Assembly (NCBI GenBank): GCA_944380885.1
Contig: CALWIZ010000006.1
Location: 1 to 64,000 of the forward strand
Direction: 5' to 3'
Length of the DNA stretch: 64,000 nucleotides
DNA from: an uncultured Clostridia bacterium
GTDB lineage: Bacteria > Bacillota > Clostridia > Oscillospirales > Acutalibacteraceae
Shown here in pieces: positions 43,159-50,023 of this stretch. A model generated the notes under the pieces. It saw only the letters and a program-made list of their open reading frames with translations. It made no database searches and was not told where the DNA came from. The position numbers and the translations under genes are program-made. How positions within the stretch are numbered: position 1 is the first letter of the stretch; each line of letters opens with the position of its first letter.

Positions 43159-43860
43159 GTGGAAAATAAAAATGATTACAATAAATTAAATTTAAAAGAT
43201 TTGATGTATACTGTATTGACTCGGTGGTACATTCTTATTGTGTTGCTCGTAATATGCATTTTTTCGGCTGTGATTTATTCAAATTTTATAGCAACGCCTA
43301 TGTATGATTCAACAGGTAAGCTTTATATAATGAATAAGCAGTCGGAAAATATCAGCTCAAGCGATCTTTCTGTATCAATATACCTTACAAAGGATTATGA
43401 AGAGCTTATTGTTGACAAAGCGGTGCTTGACGAGGTTTCGGATGAGCTTGACAATAAATATTCATACGCACAGCTCAGAAGTGCGGTCACTGTAGTTAAT
43501 CCTGAAAACACCCGTTTCCTTGAAATTACTGTGAGAACGCCGAGCGCTGTTGACTCTAAAAAAATAGTGGATTCTATTTGCGAGGTTTCGCAGGAAAAAA
43601 TAGTGGAGCTGCTCGGGATAGATCAGGTTGTTATAATACGTAAGGGTGATATTGCGTCCGCGCCTTCTTCGCCTAATACTTCCGGAAATATAATGAAATC
43701 GATTCTTGTTGCGTTTATTGTATTTGCGGGTATAGTTGTTTTGATTTGTTTCCTTAACGATAAAATCAACGGCCCGGAGGATATTGAAAAATATCTTGAT
43801 ATCAGCGTTCTCGGAAATATACCTTATAATCAGAATAAGAAAAAGGCGAAATCCAAGTAG
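43159..43860 (+). CDS. Polysaccharide chain-length/Wzz-like co-polymerase
   Basis: The start is GTG 43159. The 233-residue protein has two membrane helices near the ends (WYILIVLLVICIFSAVIYSNF and MKSILVAFIVFAGIVVLICFL) around an extracytoplasmic domain, and a Pro-rich PSSPNTSGN motif before the second helix. This is the CpsC/CapA-type transmembrane adaptor that activates the tyrosine kinase encoded next. It controls capsule or exopolysaccharide chain length. Confidence 0.88.
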   Translation: MENKNDYNKLNLKDLMYTVLTRWYILIVLLVICIFSAVIYSNFIATPMYDSTGKLYIMNKQSENISSSDLSVSIYLTKDYEELIVDKAVLDEVSDELDNKYSYAQLRSAVTVVNPENTRFLEITVRTPSAVDSKKIVDSICEVSQEKIVELLGIDQVVIIRKGDIASAPSSPNTSGNIMKSILVAFIVFAGIVVLICFLNDKINGPEDIEKYLDISVLGNIPYNQNKKKAKSK

Positions 43861-43910
43861 TTATTTAACGTAAATTACGGTTAAATGCAATATTGCAGAA
43901 AGGCAAAATT

Positions 43911-44666
43911 ATGTTTGAACACAACAGTAATCAGCTTGATATAATAAAATTCAATGAGGGAGTTTCTGCCGGAAGGGTTAATTTCAACACATCCTCTTCC
44001 GACGACTATCTCACAAATGAAAATTTCAAAACATTACGTACAAATATTCTGTTTTGCGGAGCGGATATCAAGGTTATTGTGCTTACAAGTTCACGTGAAA
44101 ATGAGGGCAAAAGCACAGTATCTGCAGAGCTCGCCAAAAGTCTTGCCGAAGCCGGAAAAAAAACGCTTTTGATTGACGCGGATATGCGAAAATCTGTATT
44201 ACTCAGACGCAATGTAGTCTCGCAGAATTTTTACGGTCTTTCAGAGCTTTTGTCCGGACAAGCCGGCATTGATAAGGTGCTTTACAATACTCAGAATCCG
44301 TATTTTGACGCGATTTTCAGCGGACGGTTTCCTCCGAATCCTGTTGAGCTTCTCGGTGGGGAAAGGTTCAGGCAGCTTATTGAAAGCGCGAGAAGCGTAT
44401 ATAATTATGTGTTGATCGATTCACCGCCGCTCGGAACGGTTATTGACGCTGCTGTTATTGCTGCTCGTTGTGACGGTGCGGCTATCGTAGTTACTCCGGG
44501 AAAAATAACCGTTAAAGAGGTTGCAGAGGTTAAGGAACAGCTTGTAAAAAGCGGCTGTAAAATTCTTGGCGCAATACTAAATGATATAGAATCCAAACGT
44601 ACTAAATACTATAAAAAATATTACAGAAGATATGAATATACACCGGCTGGGAAAAAAATAAAATAA
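43911..44666 (+). CDS. CpsD/CapB-family tyrosine kinase (BY-kinase)
   Basis: The start is ATG 43911, after AAAGGC, giving 251 residues. SSRENEGKSTVSAELAKSLAEAGKK is Walker A and LLIDADMRKSVLL is Walker A'. YVLIDSPPLGTVIDA follows as Walker B. The C-terminus is a tyrosine cluster (KYYKKYYRRYEY) that is autophosphorylated in this family. It works with the preceding Wzz-like protein. A terminator follows, so the rest of the polysaccharide cluster is elsewhere. Confidence 0.92.
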   Translation: MFEHNSNQLDIIKFNEGVSAGRVNFNTSSSDDYLTNENFKTLRTNILFCGADIKVIVLTSSRENEGKSTVSAELAKSLAEAGKKTLLIDADMRKSVLLRRNVVSQNFYGLSELLSGQAGIDKVLYNTQNPYFDAIFSGRFPPNPVELLGGERFRQLIESARSVYNYVLIDSPPLGTVIDAAVIAARCDGAAIVVTPGKITVKEVAEVKEQLVKSGCKILGAILNDIESKRTKYYKKYYRRYEYTPAGKKIK

Positions 44667-44680
44667 CCAGTCGTCAGCAA

Positions 44681-44710
44681 AAAATCCTGCCCTATTTGGC
44701 AGGATTTTTT
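44681..44710 (+). terminator. Terminator of wzz-cpsD
   Basis: AAAATCCTGCC/GGCAGGATTTT stem with loop CTATTT and a T-run. Confidence 0.9.
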
Positions 44711-44851
44711 AGTATATTTATAAGATTCCGATGGAAAGGAGAAAAACAGTAATGTTTTGGAAGTAAGATTTTATTATTTAAAGAACCTCAAAAGAAGGTG
44801 AATTGGGTGATTGGGCTCTCAACTGTAAAAGGAGATTAAAAAGATTCCGGC

Positions 44852-45013
44852 TTGGTCACGGGAATCTTCTGCACAAATAAGAAAAGAGCCCGGGGCGCGT
44901 TTGGCTCCAGGCCCTTGCCTGTAAAAAGGGACTAAAAAGATGCCGGCTGTAGACGAGAGCGAAAAGGCAAAAGAAAAAAGCCGAGCTTGGAACGCGTATT
45001 GCGTCCAGGCTCA
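44852..45013 (-). terminator. Series of four hairpin-plus-T elements after tRNA-Ser
   Basis: Read on the minus strand, two similar units follow tRNA-Ser. Each unit contains a GC-rich hairpin with an xAGCC-GGxATCTTTTT segment. The first hairpin (44983-45012) is GAGCCTGGACGC/GCGTTCCAAGCTC and is followed by TTTTTTC. The second (44887-44915) is GGGCCTGGAGC/GCGCCCCGGGCTC, followed by TTTTC. GATTCC/GGAATC plus TTTTT (44855-44872) is a further one. No gene is seen in 44711-45016. Confidence 0.6.
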
Positions 45014-45016
45014 GCC

Positions 45017-45109
45017 TGGCGGAGATGGAGAGATTCGAACTCTCGAACCACTGTTAATGGTTACACGATTTCCAATCGTGCGCCCTCGACCGGACTAGGC
45101 GACATCTCC
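45017..45109 (-). tRNA. tRNA-Ser (anticodon GGA)
   Basis: On the minus strand GGAGATG pairs with CATCTCC, the anticodon arm CACGA-TTGGAAA-TCGTG has GGA, the long variable arm (TAACCATTAACAGTGGTT) is typical of tRNA-Ser, and the T arm is GAGAGTTCGAATCTCTC. The CCA is encoded. Confidence 0.95.
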
Positions 45110-45147
45110 GAATCGTAATAAGCCGTTCTTTAACGACGGCAATAGCC

Positions 45148-45176
45148 ATTATAACATCAGTTGCCGCAAAAATCAA
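45148..45176 (-). promoter_or_regulatory. tRNA-Ser promoter
   Basis: TTGATT (45171-45176) and TATAAT (45148-45153) on the minus strand are 17 bases apart. The -35 lies within the terminator stem of the upstream gene. Confidence 0.75.
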
Positions 45177-45193
45177 GTATTTTTTGCGGCAAC
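45160..45193 (-). terminator. Terminator of the SOS-controlled small gene
   Basis: GTTGCCGCAAAAA and TTTTTTGCGGCAAC form a stem with loop TCAAGTA. It contains its own T and A runs, so it can act in both directions. Confidence 0.75.
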
Positions 45194-45213
45194 CGGTAAT
45201 TAGGCAATGTATA

Positions 45214-45393
45214 TTATTTTATGGTTTCAAAATGCGAAACGGCAGGCTTGATAACTTTAAGTTTTTTTCTTTTTAAATAGCAGAAAACACGTCTTTCAAA
45301 CGCGGCAAGACGGTCTTCATGAAAGAAGCCCCAAATAACTGCGGCAAACAAGGCAATTTCAAGTACAGTTCTTAAAAGCATCGGAAAACTCAT
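45214..45393 (-). CDS. SOS-controlled small membrane protein
   Basis: The start is ATG 45393, following GGGAGG, giving 59 residues (a longer reading upstream passes through the promoter). A single N-terminal helix (SFPMLLRTVLEIALFAAVIWGFF) is followed by a basic cytoplasmic tail (RLAAFERRVFCYLKRKKLKVIK). A perfect LexA box CGAACAAATGTTCG lies directly upstream. Small membrane proteins with SOS boxes often delay division, like YneA, but this protein lacks a LysM domain, so that role is inference. Confidence 0.7.
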   Translation of the reverse strand: MSFPMLLRTVLEIALFAAVIWGFFHEDRLAAFERRVFCYLKRKKLKVIKPAVSHFETIK

Positions 45394-45406
45394 AATTTCA
45401 ACCTCC

Positions 45407-45420
45407 CGAACAAATGTTCG
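45407..45420. promoter_or_regulatory. LexA (SOS) box
   Basis: CGAACAAATGTTCG is a perfect palindrome matching the Gram-positive LexA consensus CGAAC-N4-GTTCG. It sits just downstream of the -10 element, near the transcription start, and beside the Shine-Dalgarno. Confidence 0.88.
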
Positions 45421-45427
45421 CAAACTT

Positions 45428-45456
45428 ATTATATCGTCAAACGCGGAATTTGTCAA
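45428..45456 (-). promoter_or_regulatory. Promoter of the SOS-controlled small gene
   Basis: TTGACA (45451-45456) and TATAAT (45428-45433) on the minus strand are separated by 17 bases, a perfect consensus that needs tight repression. Confidence 0.85.
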
Positions 45457-45595
45457 GATATTTTTCAAATTAGGAAAATCTTGATTTCCGTCATTTTACA
45501 ATAGTAATGATATCAAAAGCAAAGACCCAAAAAGCGTACTTTAAATAATATGAAAAAATATTTTAAATAAATATTCGTGTATTGACAAAAAAAGG

Positions 45596-45786
45596 TTGAC
45601 AAACGGAAAAAAAGTATTATACTTATATTGATATATATAATACTGTTTTTCTGCTTGCTTTTGAAAAAAATACTGTTATGTTGTGATGTTTGACTATTTA
45701 CACAAAAAAAACTTTATTTTTTTTATTGACTGCGACATTGTTTTGCATAAATATCACTTGAATTTATTTTTTTAAGATGTTATAAT
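45596..45786 (+). promoter_or_regulatory. Two tandem promoters upstream of the cohesin-like secreted gene
   Basis: TTGACA (45596-45601)-16-TATACT (45618-45623) and TTGAAT (45758-45763)-17-TATAAT (45781-45786). The 45469-45757 stretch is otherwise very AT-rich and has no gene. Confidence 0.7.
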
Positions 45787-45796
45787 TGCATTAGTC

Positions 45797-45871
45797 ATAG
45801 GAAGCGGTTTAGCTTCGTCTGGACAGTCCGGTCTCGGGGGAGACGAATATTTGGCGAAAGCCGGTTAGGAG
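45797..45871 (+). promoter_or_regulatory. Structured 5' leader with four consecutive hairpins
   Basis: From the downstream promoter the leader contains GAAGC/GCTTC (45801-45816), CTGGA/TCCGG (45819-45831), GTCTC/GAGAC (45831-45844) with a GGGG loop, and TTGGC/GCCGG (45851-45864) with a GAAA loop. CGTCT (45816-45820) can instead pair with AGACG (45841-45845), so two mutually exclusive folds are possible. The AGGAGA Shine-Dalgarno follows. It does not match a riboswitch class I recognise. Confidence 0.55.
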
Positions 45872-45880
45872 AAAAAAAGT

Positions 45881-47404
45881 ATGAAAAAGATTTTCAAAAA
45901 ATCTCTGGCAATTATGGTTTCGGCTGCCATATGCTTAACCGCACTTATCGGCTGCCTTTCCGTAAGCGCTGCGAACGGTGAAGCTCCTGTGTATACAGTG
46001 GCGACCGTAGAGGGCAAAAAGGGCGAAACAGTTGATGTAAATGTAACAGGTGCTGATCTCACCGAAATCTGCGGTCAGGACTTAAGCATTATTTTTGCCG
46101 CAGGTCTTACAATCGGAACCGTGCATGACAATATAACTAATGATGATCTTGTTTGCGATCCTGATGGTGACGGAATGCAGTACAACGTTATCGTCAATGA
46201 TGACGGAACCAATACTCTTAAGATGGTTGACATAATCAACTTCCCGGAATACACTGGTTCACCTGAACTTGTAACAGGTACATTTGATGTTACTATCAGC
46301 GTTACAATACCTGCCGATGCGGCTGCCGGTACTGAATATCCGATAACCATCGACGAGAGTCAGTTTGCCGATTATGATGAGGCCTGGGTTGAACCTACTC
46401 TTACTAACGGTAAGATTACTGTAGTAGAAGATGTAATTGAACCTGTATTGGATGAGTCCATTTCTGCTATAAGAGCTATTCGTATTCAGGATACAGTTGG
46501 CGTGAGCTATCTTGTTCCAAAGGCAGCAATGAGTAAATATGCTGACTTCCGTATTGAGATAAAGTATAATAAATTTGATGGTGATTATAATTATACTCAG
46601 ACATCAATGATAATTAATAAATCAGATGATGAAGCTCCTGCTGAAGGTGTTGTACATGGATTTACATTCCCTGGCGTTGGTATGTATGAAATGAACAATG
46701 AATTAGAAGCTGTTATCTATGCTCTTGATGGTGAGGGTAATGTTGTAGCATACTCTAACACCTTTAAGGATTCAATTGTAGCATTAGCTAAAAACTTGTA
46801 TTCAACAACTGATTCGGTAAAAACAAAGACATTAATTACAGACTTGTTAAATATGGGTGCTGAAGCTCAAAAATATTTTGTTGCTATGAAACCAAATTCT
46901 GATTTGGCTTCAGTTCCGCTTGCAAACGAGGGATTTGATCAAACTTATGCAACTGCAGAGATAAGTAAAGACGATTTAAATACTATTTTTAGTAATGATG
47001 TTATTAAAGGCGATATTAGTATGGTAAATGCACTCTCTTTCGCCGGCTCACCGTGTGTATCTTATGTTATTACCGGTGTTTCCAACTATGATGTATCAAA
47101 ACTTTCTTTGACAGTTTCTTACAGAGATGATTATGCTGGTAAAGATGTCTCTGTTACATTAAATGGTAATGAAATAGCTTTTGGCGGTTCAATGTGTATT
47201 TATGCTTTTTCTAACACGGCATTATATGATGGAAATAAAGTGGTGACTGCTGAACTTTCTTATGATGGCGAAGTATACATAAGAAACACTTGCACTGTTG
47301 AAAAGATTTTGTCTGATAAATTTGATGATCCTACAACAAGCGAACTTGCAAAGAGTACTGCTAAATTTGGTAAATCTGCACGCGAATATTTTGGTATAAA
47401 TTAA
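45881..47404 (+). CDS. Secreted protein with cohesin-like domain and duplicated C-terminal domain
   Basis: A signal peptide (residues 1-30, with a lipobox-like LIGC at 22-25) leads to a cohesin-like module (about 37-190: VATVEGKKGETVDVNVTG … FDVTISVTIPADAAAGTEYPITI). Two related domains follow. The first ends TDLLNMGAEAQKYF and the second AKSTAKFGKSAREYF, each with a beta core (DTVGVSYLVP and SPCVSYVITG), indicating tandem duplication. The DNA becomes clearly AT-richer from about 46.5 kb. It lies 43 bases upstream of the RiPP precursor gene and may share its transcript. Confidence 0.7.
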   Translation: MKKIFKKSLAIMVSAAICLTALIGCLSVSAANGEAPVYTVATVEGKKGETVDVNVTGADLTEICGQDLSIIFAAGLTIGTVHDNITNDDLVCDPDGDGMQYNVIVNDDGTNTLKMVDIINFPEYTGSPELVTGTFDVTISVTIPADAAAGTEYPITIDESQFADYDEAWVEPTLTNGKITVVEDVIEPVLDESISAIRAIRIQDTVGVSYLVPKAAMSKYADFRIEIKYNKFDGDYNYTQTSMIINKSDDEAPAEGVVHGFTFPGVGMYEMNNELEAVIYALDGEGNVVAYSNTFKDSIVALAKNLYSTTDSVKTKTLITDLLNMGAEAQKYFVAMKPNSDLASVPLANEGFDQTYATAEISKDDLNTIFSNDVIKGDISMVNALSFAGSPCVSYVITGVSNYDVSKLSLTVSYRDDYAGKDVSVTLNGNEIAFGGSMCIYAFSNTALYDGNKVVTAELSYDGEVYIRNTCTVEKILSDKFDDPTTSELAKSTAKFGKSAREYFGIN

Positions 47405-47447
47405 TTATTAAACTATTATAATTTATTTTAAAATAGGCGGTGAAAAA

Positions 47448-47570
47448 ATGAAGTTTGAAAGAGCAAGTGTAGAAATTGTTTCATTAAATGTGAACGATGT
47501 TGTTACTACAAGTGGTGGTACGACTATACCATGTTCTTGTGATTTTGGTATGCCAGGCTTGGTTCTCTAA
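47448..47570 (+). CDS. Putative RiPP precursor peptide
   Basis: A 40-residue frame with a GGCGGTGA site upstream. Residues 8-24 (VEIVSLNVNDVVTTSGG) look like a leader ending in Gly-Gly. The last 16 residues (TTIPCSCDFGMPGLVL) form a short hydrophobic core containing a CSC pair. Peptides with similar leaders occur in gut Clostridia next to radical SAM enzymes. The downstream hairpin, kinase-like, radical SAM, PqqD and peptidase genes support the call. The product, its modification and its activity are unknown. Confidence 0.75.
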   Translation: MKFERASVEIVSLNVNDVVTTSGGTTIPCSCDFGMPGLVL

Positions 47571-47588
47571 TTCTACACAGAATTATTA

Positions 47589-47630
47589 AAAAGGAATGAC
47601 CTCATTCTTTGGAGTGAGGTCATTCCTTTT
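47589..47630 (+). terminator. Hairpin between precursor and maturation genes
   Basis: AAAAGGAATGACCTCA and TGAGGTCATTCCTTTT form a perfect 16-bp stem, loop TTCTTTGGAG, with T4 at its base. Partial termination here would give more precursor than enzyme mRNA. Confidence 0.85.
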
Positions 47631-47662
47631 AAGAAAATATTTTAAGAAAAAAGGTAAAATTA

Positions 47663-48382
47663 ATGTTTAAGGCTGAATTGGCTGAAATCAAAATTCAATT
47701 TGAAAACACATATTATCATGTAAATAAAATTATGCTTCCGTGGGTAAATGATTTTTCAAAGCCTGATGTAATATTAAGCGCAACAGACCGTGAAATTCAA
47801 TATGAAGCTGATCTTGATGAAAATAAAGGTATTCACACGAACTCTTACTACGAGGGTATCTGTTTTTTTCGTAAAATCTCTGAAATATTACCTAATTACT
47901 ATTCTTGCGTTTTTCACGCAGCTGTATTTGAAGTTAATAATGTGGGTATTGCTTTGATGGCTGAAAGCGGTGTTGGTAAAACAACGCATATGTTGTTGTG
48001 GCAAGAGTTATTCGGAAGTAATTTAAAAATAATTAACGGTGATAAGCCTATTTTAAAATTAAAAAATGGAGTTCCGTATGCCTATGGTACTCCTTGGTGC
48101 GGAAAAGAAAATTTTGGCTGTAATGATAATACCAGGTTAAGACATATTTGCCTAATAAACAGAAGTTCAAAAAATTATACCGAAATCCTTGGAAAAGACA
48201 AAGCATTTAATCTTTTGTTTAATCAGGTTTATATGCCTAAAGGAACTGAACAATTAGTTGAAACGATGAAAATTATAAATATTTTATTGAACGACTGCGA
48301 ATTTTGGCAAATAAACTGCAACAAAGAAATCGAAGCCGCTGAAATTGCTTCAAATACAATATTATCTAATAAATTATTATGA
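47663..48382 (+). CDS. HPr-kinase/PEPCK-like ATPase of the RiPP locus
   Basis: The 239-residue protein has a Walker A ALMAESGVGKTTHMLLWQ and a DKP motif (IINGDKPILK), followed by YAYGTPWCGKENFGCN, the core of HPr kinase/PEPCK-fold enzymes. Such proteins recur in peptide maturation loci; one lasso-peptide example phosphorylates a precursor serine. The core peptide has a single Ser (residue 30 of the precursor), a possible target, but that is inference. Its AT-rich composition differs from the pqqD 3' end. Confidence 0.8.
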   Translation: MFKAELAEIKIQFENTYYHVNKIMLPWVNDFSKPDVILSATDREIQYEADLDENKGIHTNSYYEGICFFRKISEILPNYYSCVFHAAVFEVNNVGIALMAESGVGKTTHMLLWQELFGSNLKIINGDKPILKLKNGVPYAYGTPWCGKENFGCNDNTRLRHICLINRSSKNYTEILGKDKAFNLLFNQVYMPKGTEQLVETMKIINILLNDCEFWQINCNKEIEAAEIASNTILSNKLL

Positions 48383-48392
48383 GGAGTAGAGA

Positions 48393-49754
48393 ATGACACA
48401 AATTATTGAGCCGGTCAAAATTACCCAATTGGCAATGGGCGATCAAAAGATTATAGAATCTACTTATCGTCTGTCTAAATATGTTTTATCTTATCAAATC
48501 GATAGAGGAATTTTATTGTTTAATGTTTTAACCGGCGAATTAATAGCATTAGAAGAAAAAGAAATTGATATTTCAAATATAAAAGAAAATAATAAAAGTC
48601 TTTACTTTTATTTAATTAACAGATGGTTTTTATTTCCCGATTGTTATAACGAAGTAATCCTTTCGGAACAGGTTAAAGAAACAATGCGACTTGTTATGAA
48701 ATCTTTGCCGAAGAAAGCAATTACTGATTTTACCGTATTTCCTACTACTGATTGTAATGCTAGATGTTTTTACTGTTTTGAGAAAAACAGGCAGCCTATA
48801 ACCATGAGCGAGAAAACTGCAAATGATGTTGCGGATTATATAATTAAAGTGTCAAAAAGTAATAAAATAAAAATAAATTGGTTTGGCGGCGAACCGGTTT
48901 ATAATTATAAAGTTATCGATACAATATGCCATAAATTAAAAAATTACAATATTGATTATTCATCTATGATGGTAAGCAATGGATATTTATTTAATGAAGA
49001 ATTAGTTTTAAAAGCAAAAGATTTATGGAATTTAAATTATATACAGATAACCATTGACGGTACAGAAAAAATATACAATAATATAAAAGCATATATTGAC
49101 AAAACTTTTGAAAATCCATTTTCCCACGTGTTAGACAACATAGAACTCCTCTTAAAAAATCAAATATATGTCAGAATACGTATGAATATGGATAAATATA
49201 ATAGAAATGATTTATATGATCTTGTTAATATTCTGATAACACGGTTTGGGTGTTATGATAATTTCGGTGTTTATTCTCATTTGCTATTTGAAGATACCAC
49301 TAAAGAGATGAAACAACGTGACGATAAAACGCGGCATAAATTAATAGATGATTATTTAGCTCTTGAAGATTATATTATCAAAAAAAATATTTCATTACCC
49401 TATTCTATAGATGGACGATTAAGGTATAGGCAATGTATGGCAGATAATGATTCAGCTACAACTATTTTGCCAGATGGACATTTAGGTAAATGCGAGCATT
49501 ATACCGATAAATGTTTTTGGGGTAGTATATATGAAGACCAAATCGATTATACAATGATCGAAAAATTTATAAAATTAAAAAATAAAGGTGAACAATGCAA
49601 AAATTGTTCATTGTACCCAGCTTGTATGGAATTAGAATCCTGTCCGTCAGCTCTTACAAGGTGTGATGAATTTGATAAAAAGCTCAGATTTTATAATGTA
49701 GAACGATGTGTAAGAGGCTCTTATGAAAACTTTGTAAAAAATAAGGAGAATTAA
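48393..49754 (+). CDS. Radical SAM/SPASM peptide maturase
   Basis: The 453-residue protein has the radical SAM motif CNARCFYCFEKN (near residue 120), then WFGGEPVYN and QITIDGTEKIYNN. The C-terminal SPASM region (CMADN … GKCEHYTDKCFWGS … CKNCSLYPACMELESC) would bind two auxiliary 4Fe-4S clusters. Such enzymes install thioether or carbon-carbon links in ribosomal peptides. A 120-residue N-terminal region precedes the barrel. It is transcribed with the kinase-like gene and followed three bases later by pqqD. Confidence 0.9.
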   Translation: MTQIIEPVKITQLAMGDQKIIESTYRLSKYVLSYQIDRGILLFNVLTGELIALEEKEIDISNIKENNKSLYFYLINRWFLFPDCYNEVILSEQVKETMRLVMKSLPKKAITDFTVFPTTDCNARCFYCFEKNRQPITMSEKTANDVADYIIKVSKSNKIKINWFGGEPVYNYKVIDTICHKLKNYNIDYSSMMVSNGYLFNEELVLKAKDLWNLNYIQITIDGTEKIYNNIKAYIDKTFENPFSHVLDNIELLLKNQIYVRIRMNMDKYNRNDLYDLVNILITRFGCYDNFGVYSHLLFEDTTKEMKQRDDKTRHKLIDDYLALEDYIIKKNISLPYSIDGRLRYRQCMADNDSATTILPDGHLGKCEHYTDKCFWGSIYEDQIDYTMIEKFIKLKNKGEQCKNCSLYPACMELESCPSALTRCDEFDKKLRFYNVERCVRGSYENFVKNKEN

Positions 49755-49756
49755 CA

Positions 49757-50023
49757 ATGAAACTAAAATACAACTTTGTAACAAATGAAGTAGCTGATAA
49801 AATTGTTGCGGTAGCAGTTGGCGACGATCTTGAAAAATTCGGCGGTTTTATCAAAATGAACGGAACAGGCGCCTACATTTTCAATATGCTTAAAAACGAC
49901 GTTACGGAAGATGAAATAGTGACGGCGATGTTAAAGGATTATGAGGATGTAACCGAGCAGGAAGTGCGCGAGACTGTGAAAGAGTTTACCGACAAATTAA
50001 AAGCGGCGGACGTGCTTATCTGA
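49757..50023 (+). CDS. PqqD-like peptide-recognition protein
   Basis: At 88 residues it fits the PqqD/RRE fold: MNGTGAYIFNMLKNDVTEDEIVTAMLKDYEDVTEQEVRETVKEFTDKLKAADVLI. Such proteins bind the leader peptide and present it to the radical SAM enzyme. Its first ~10 codons are AT-rich, then composition returns to that of the chromosome, placing a possible recombination boundary within the gene. The stop overlaps the ATG of the peptidase gene. Confidence 0.88.
   Translation: MKLKYNFVTNEVADKIVAVAVGDDLEKFGGFIKMNGTGAYIFNMLKNDVTEDEIVTAMLKDYEDVTEQEVRETVKEFTDKLKAADVLI

Noticed and set aside
44735-44767. A four-codon frame (ATG TTT TGG AAG TAA) after an AGGAG site near 44752
   Set aside because: Too short to support as a leader peptide, and no gene follows that it could control.
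45797-45871. The leader as a cyclic-di-GMP-I riboswitch
   Set aside because: It has a GAAA-capped hairpin but lacks the conserved receptor and the long-range helices of that class as I know them.
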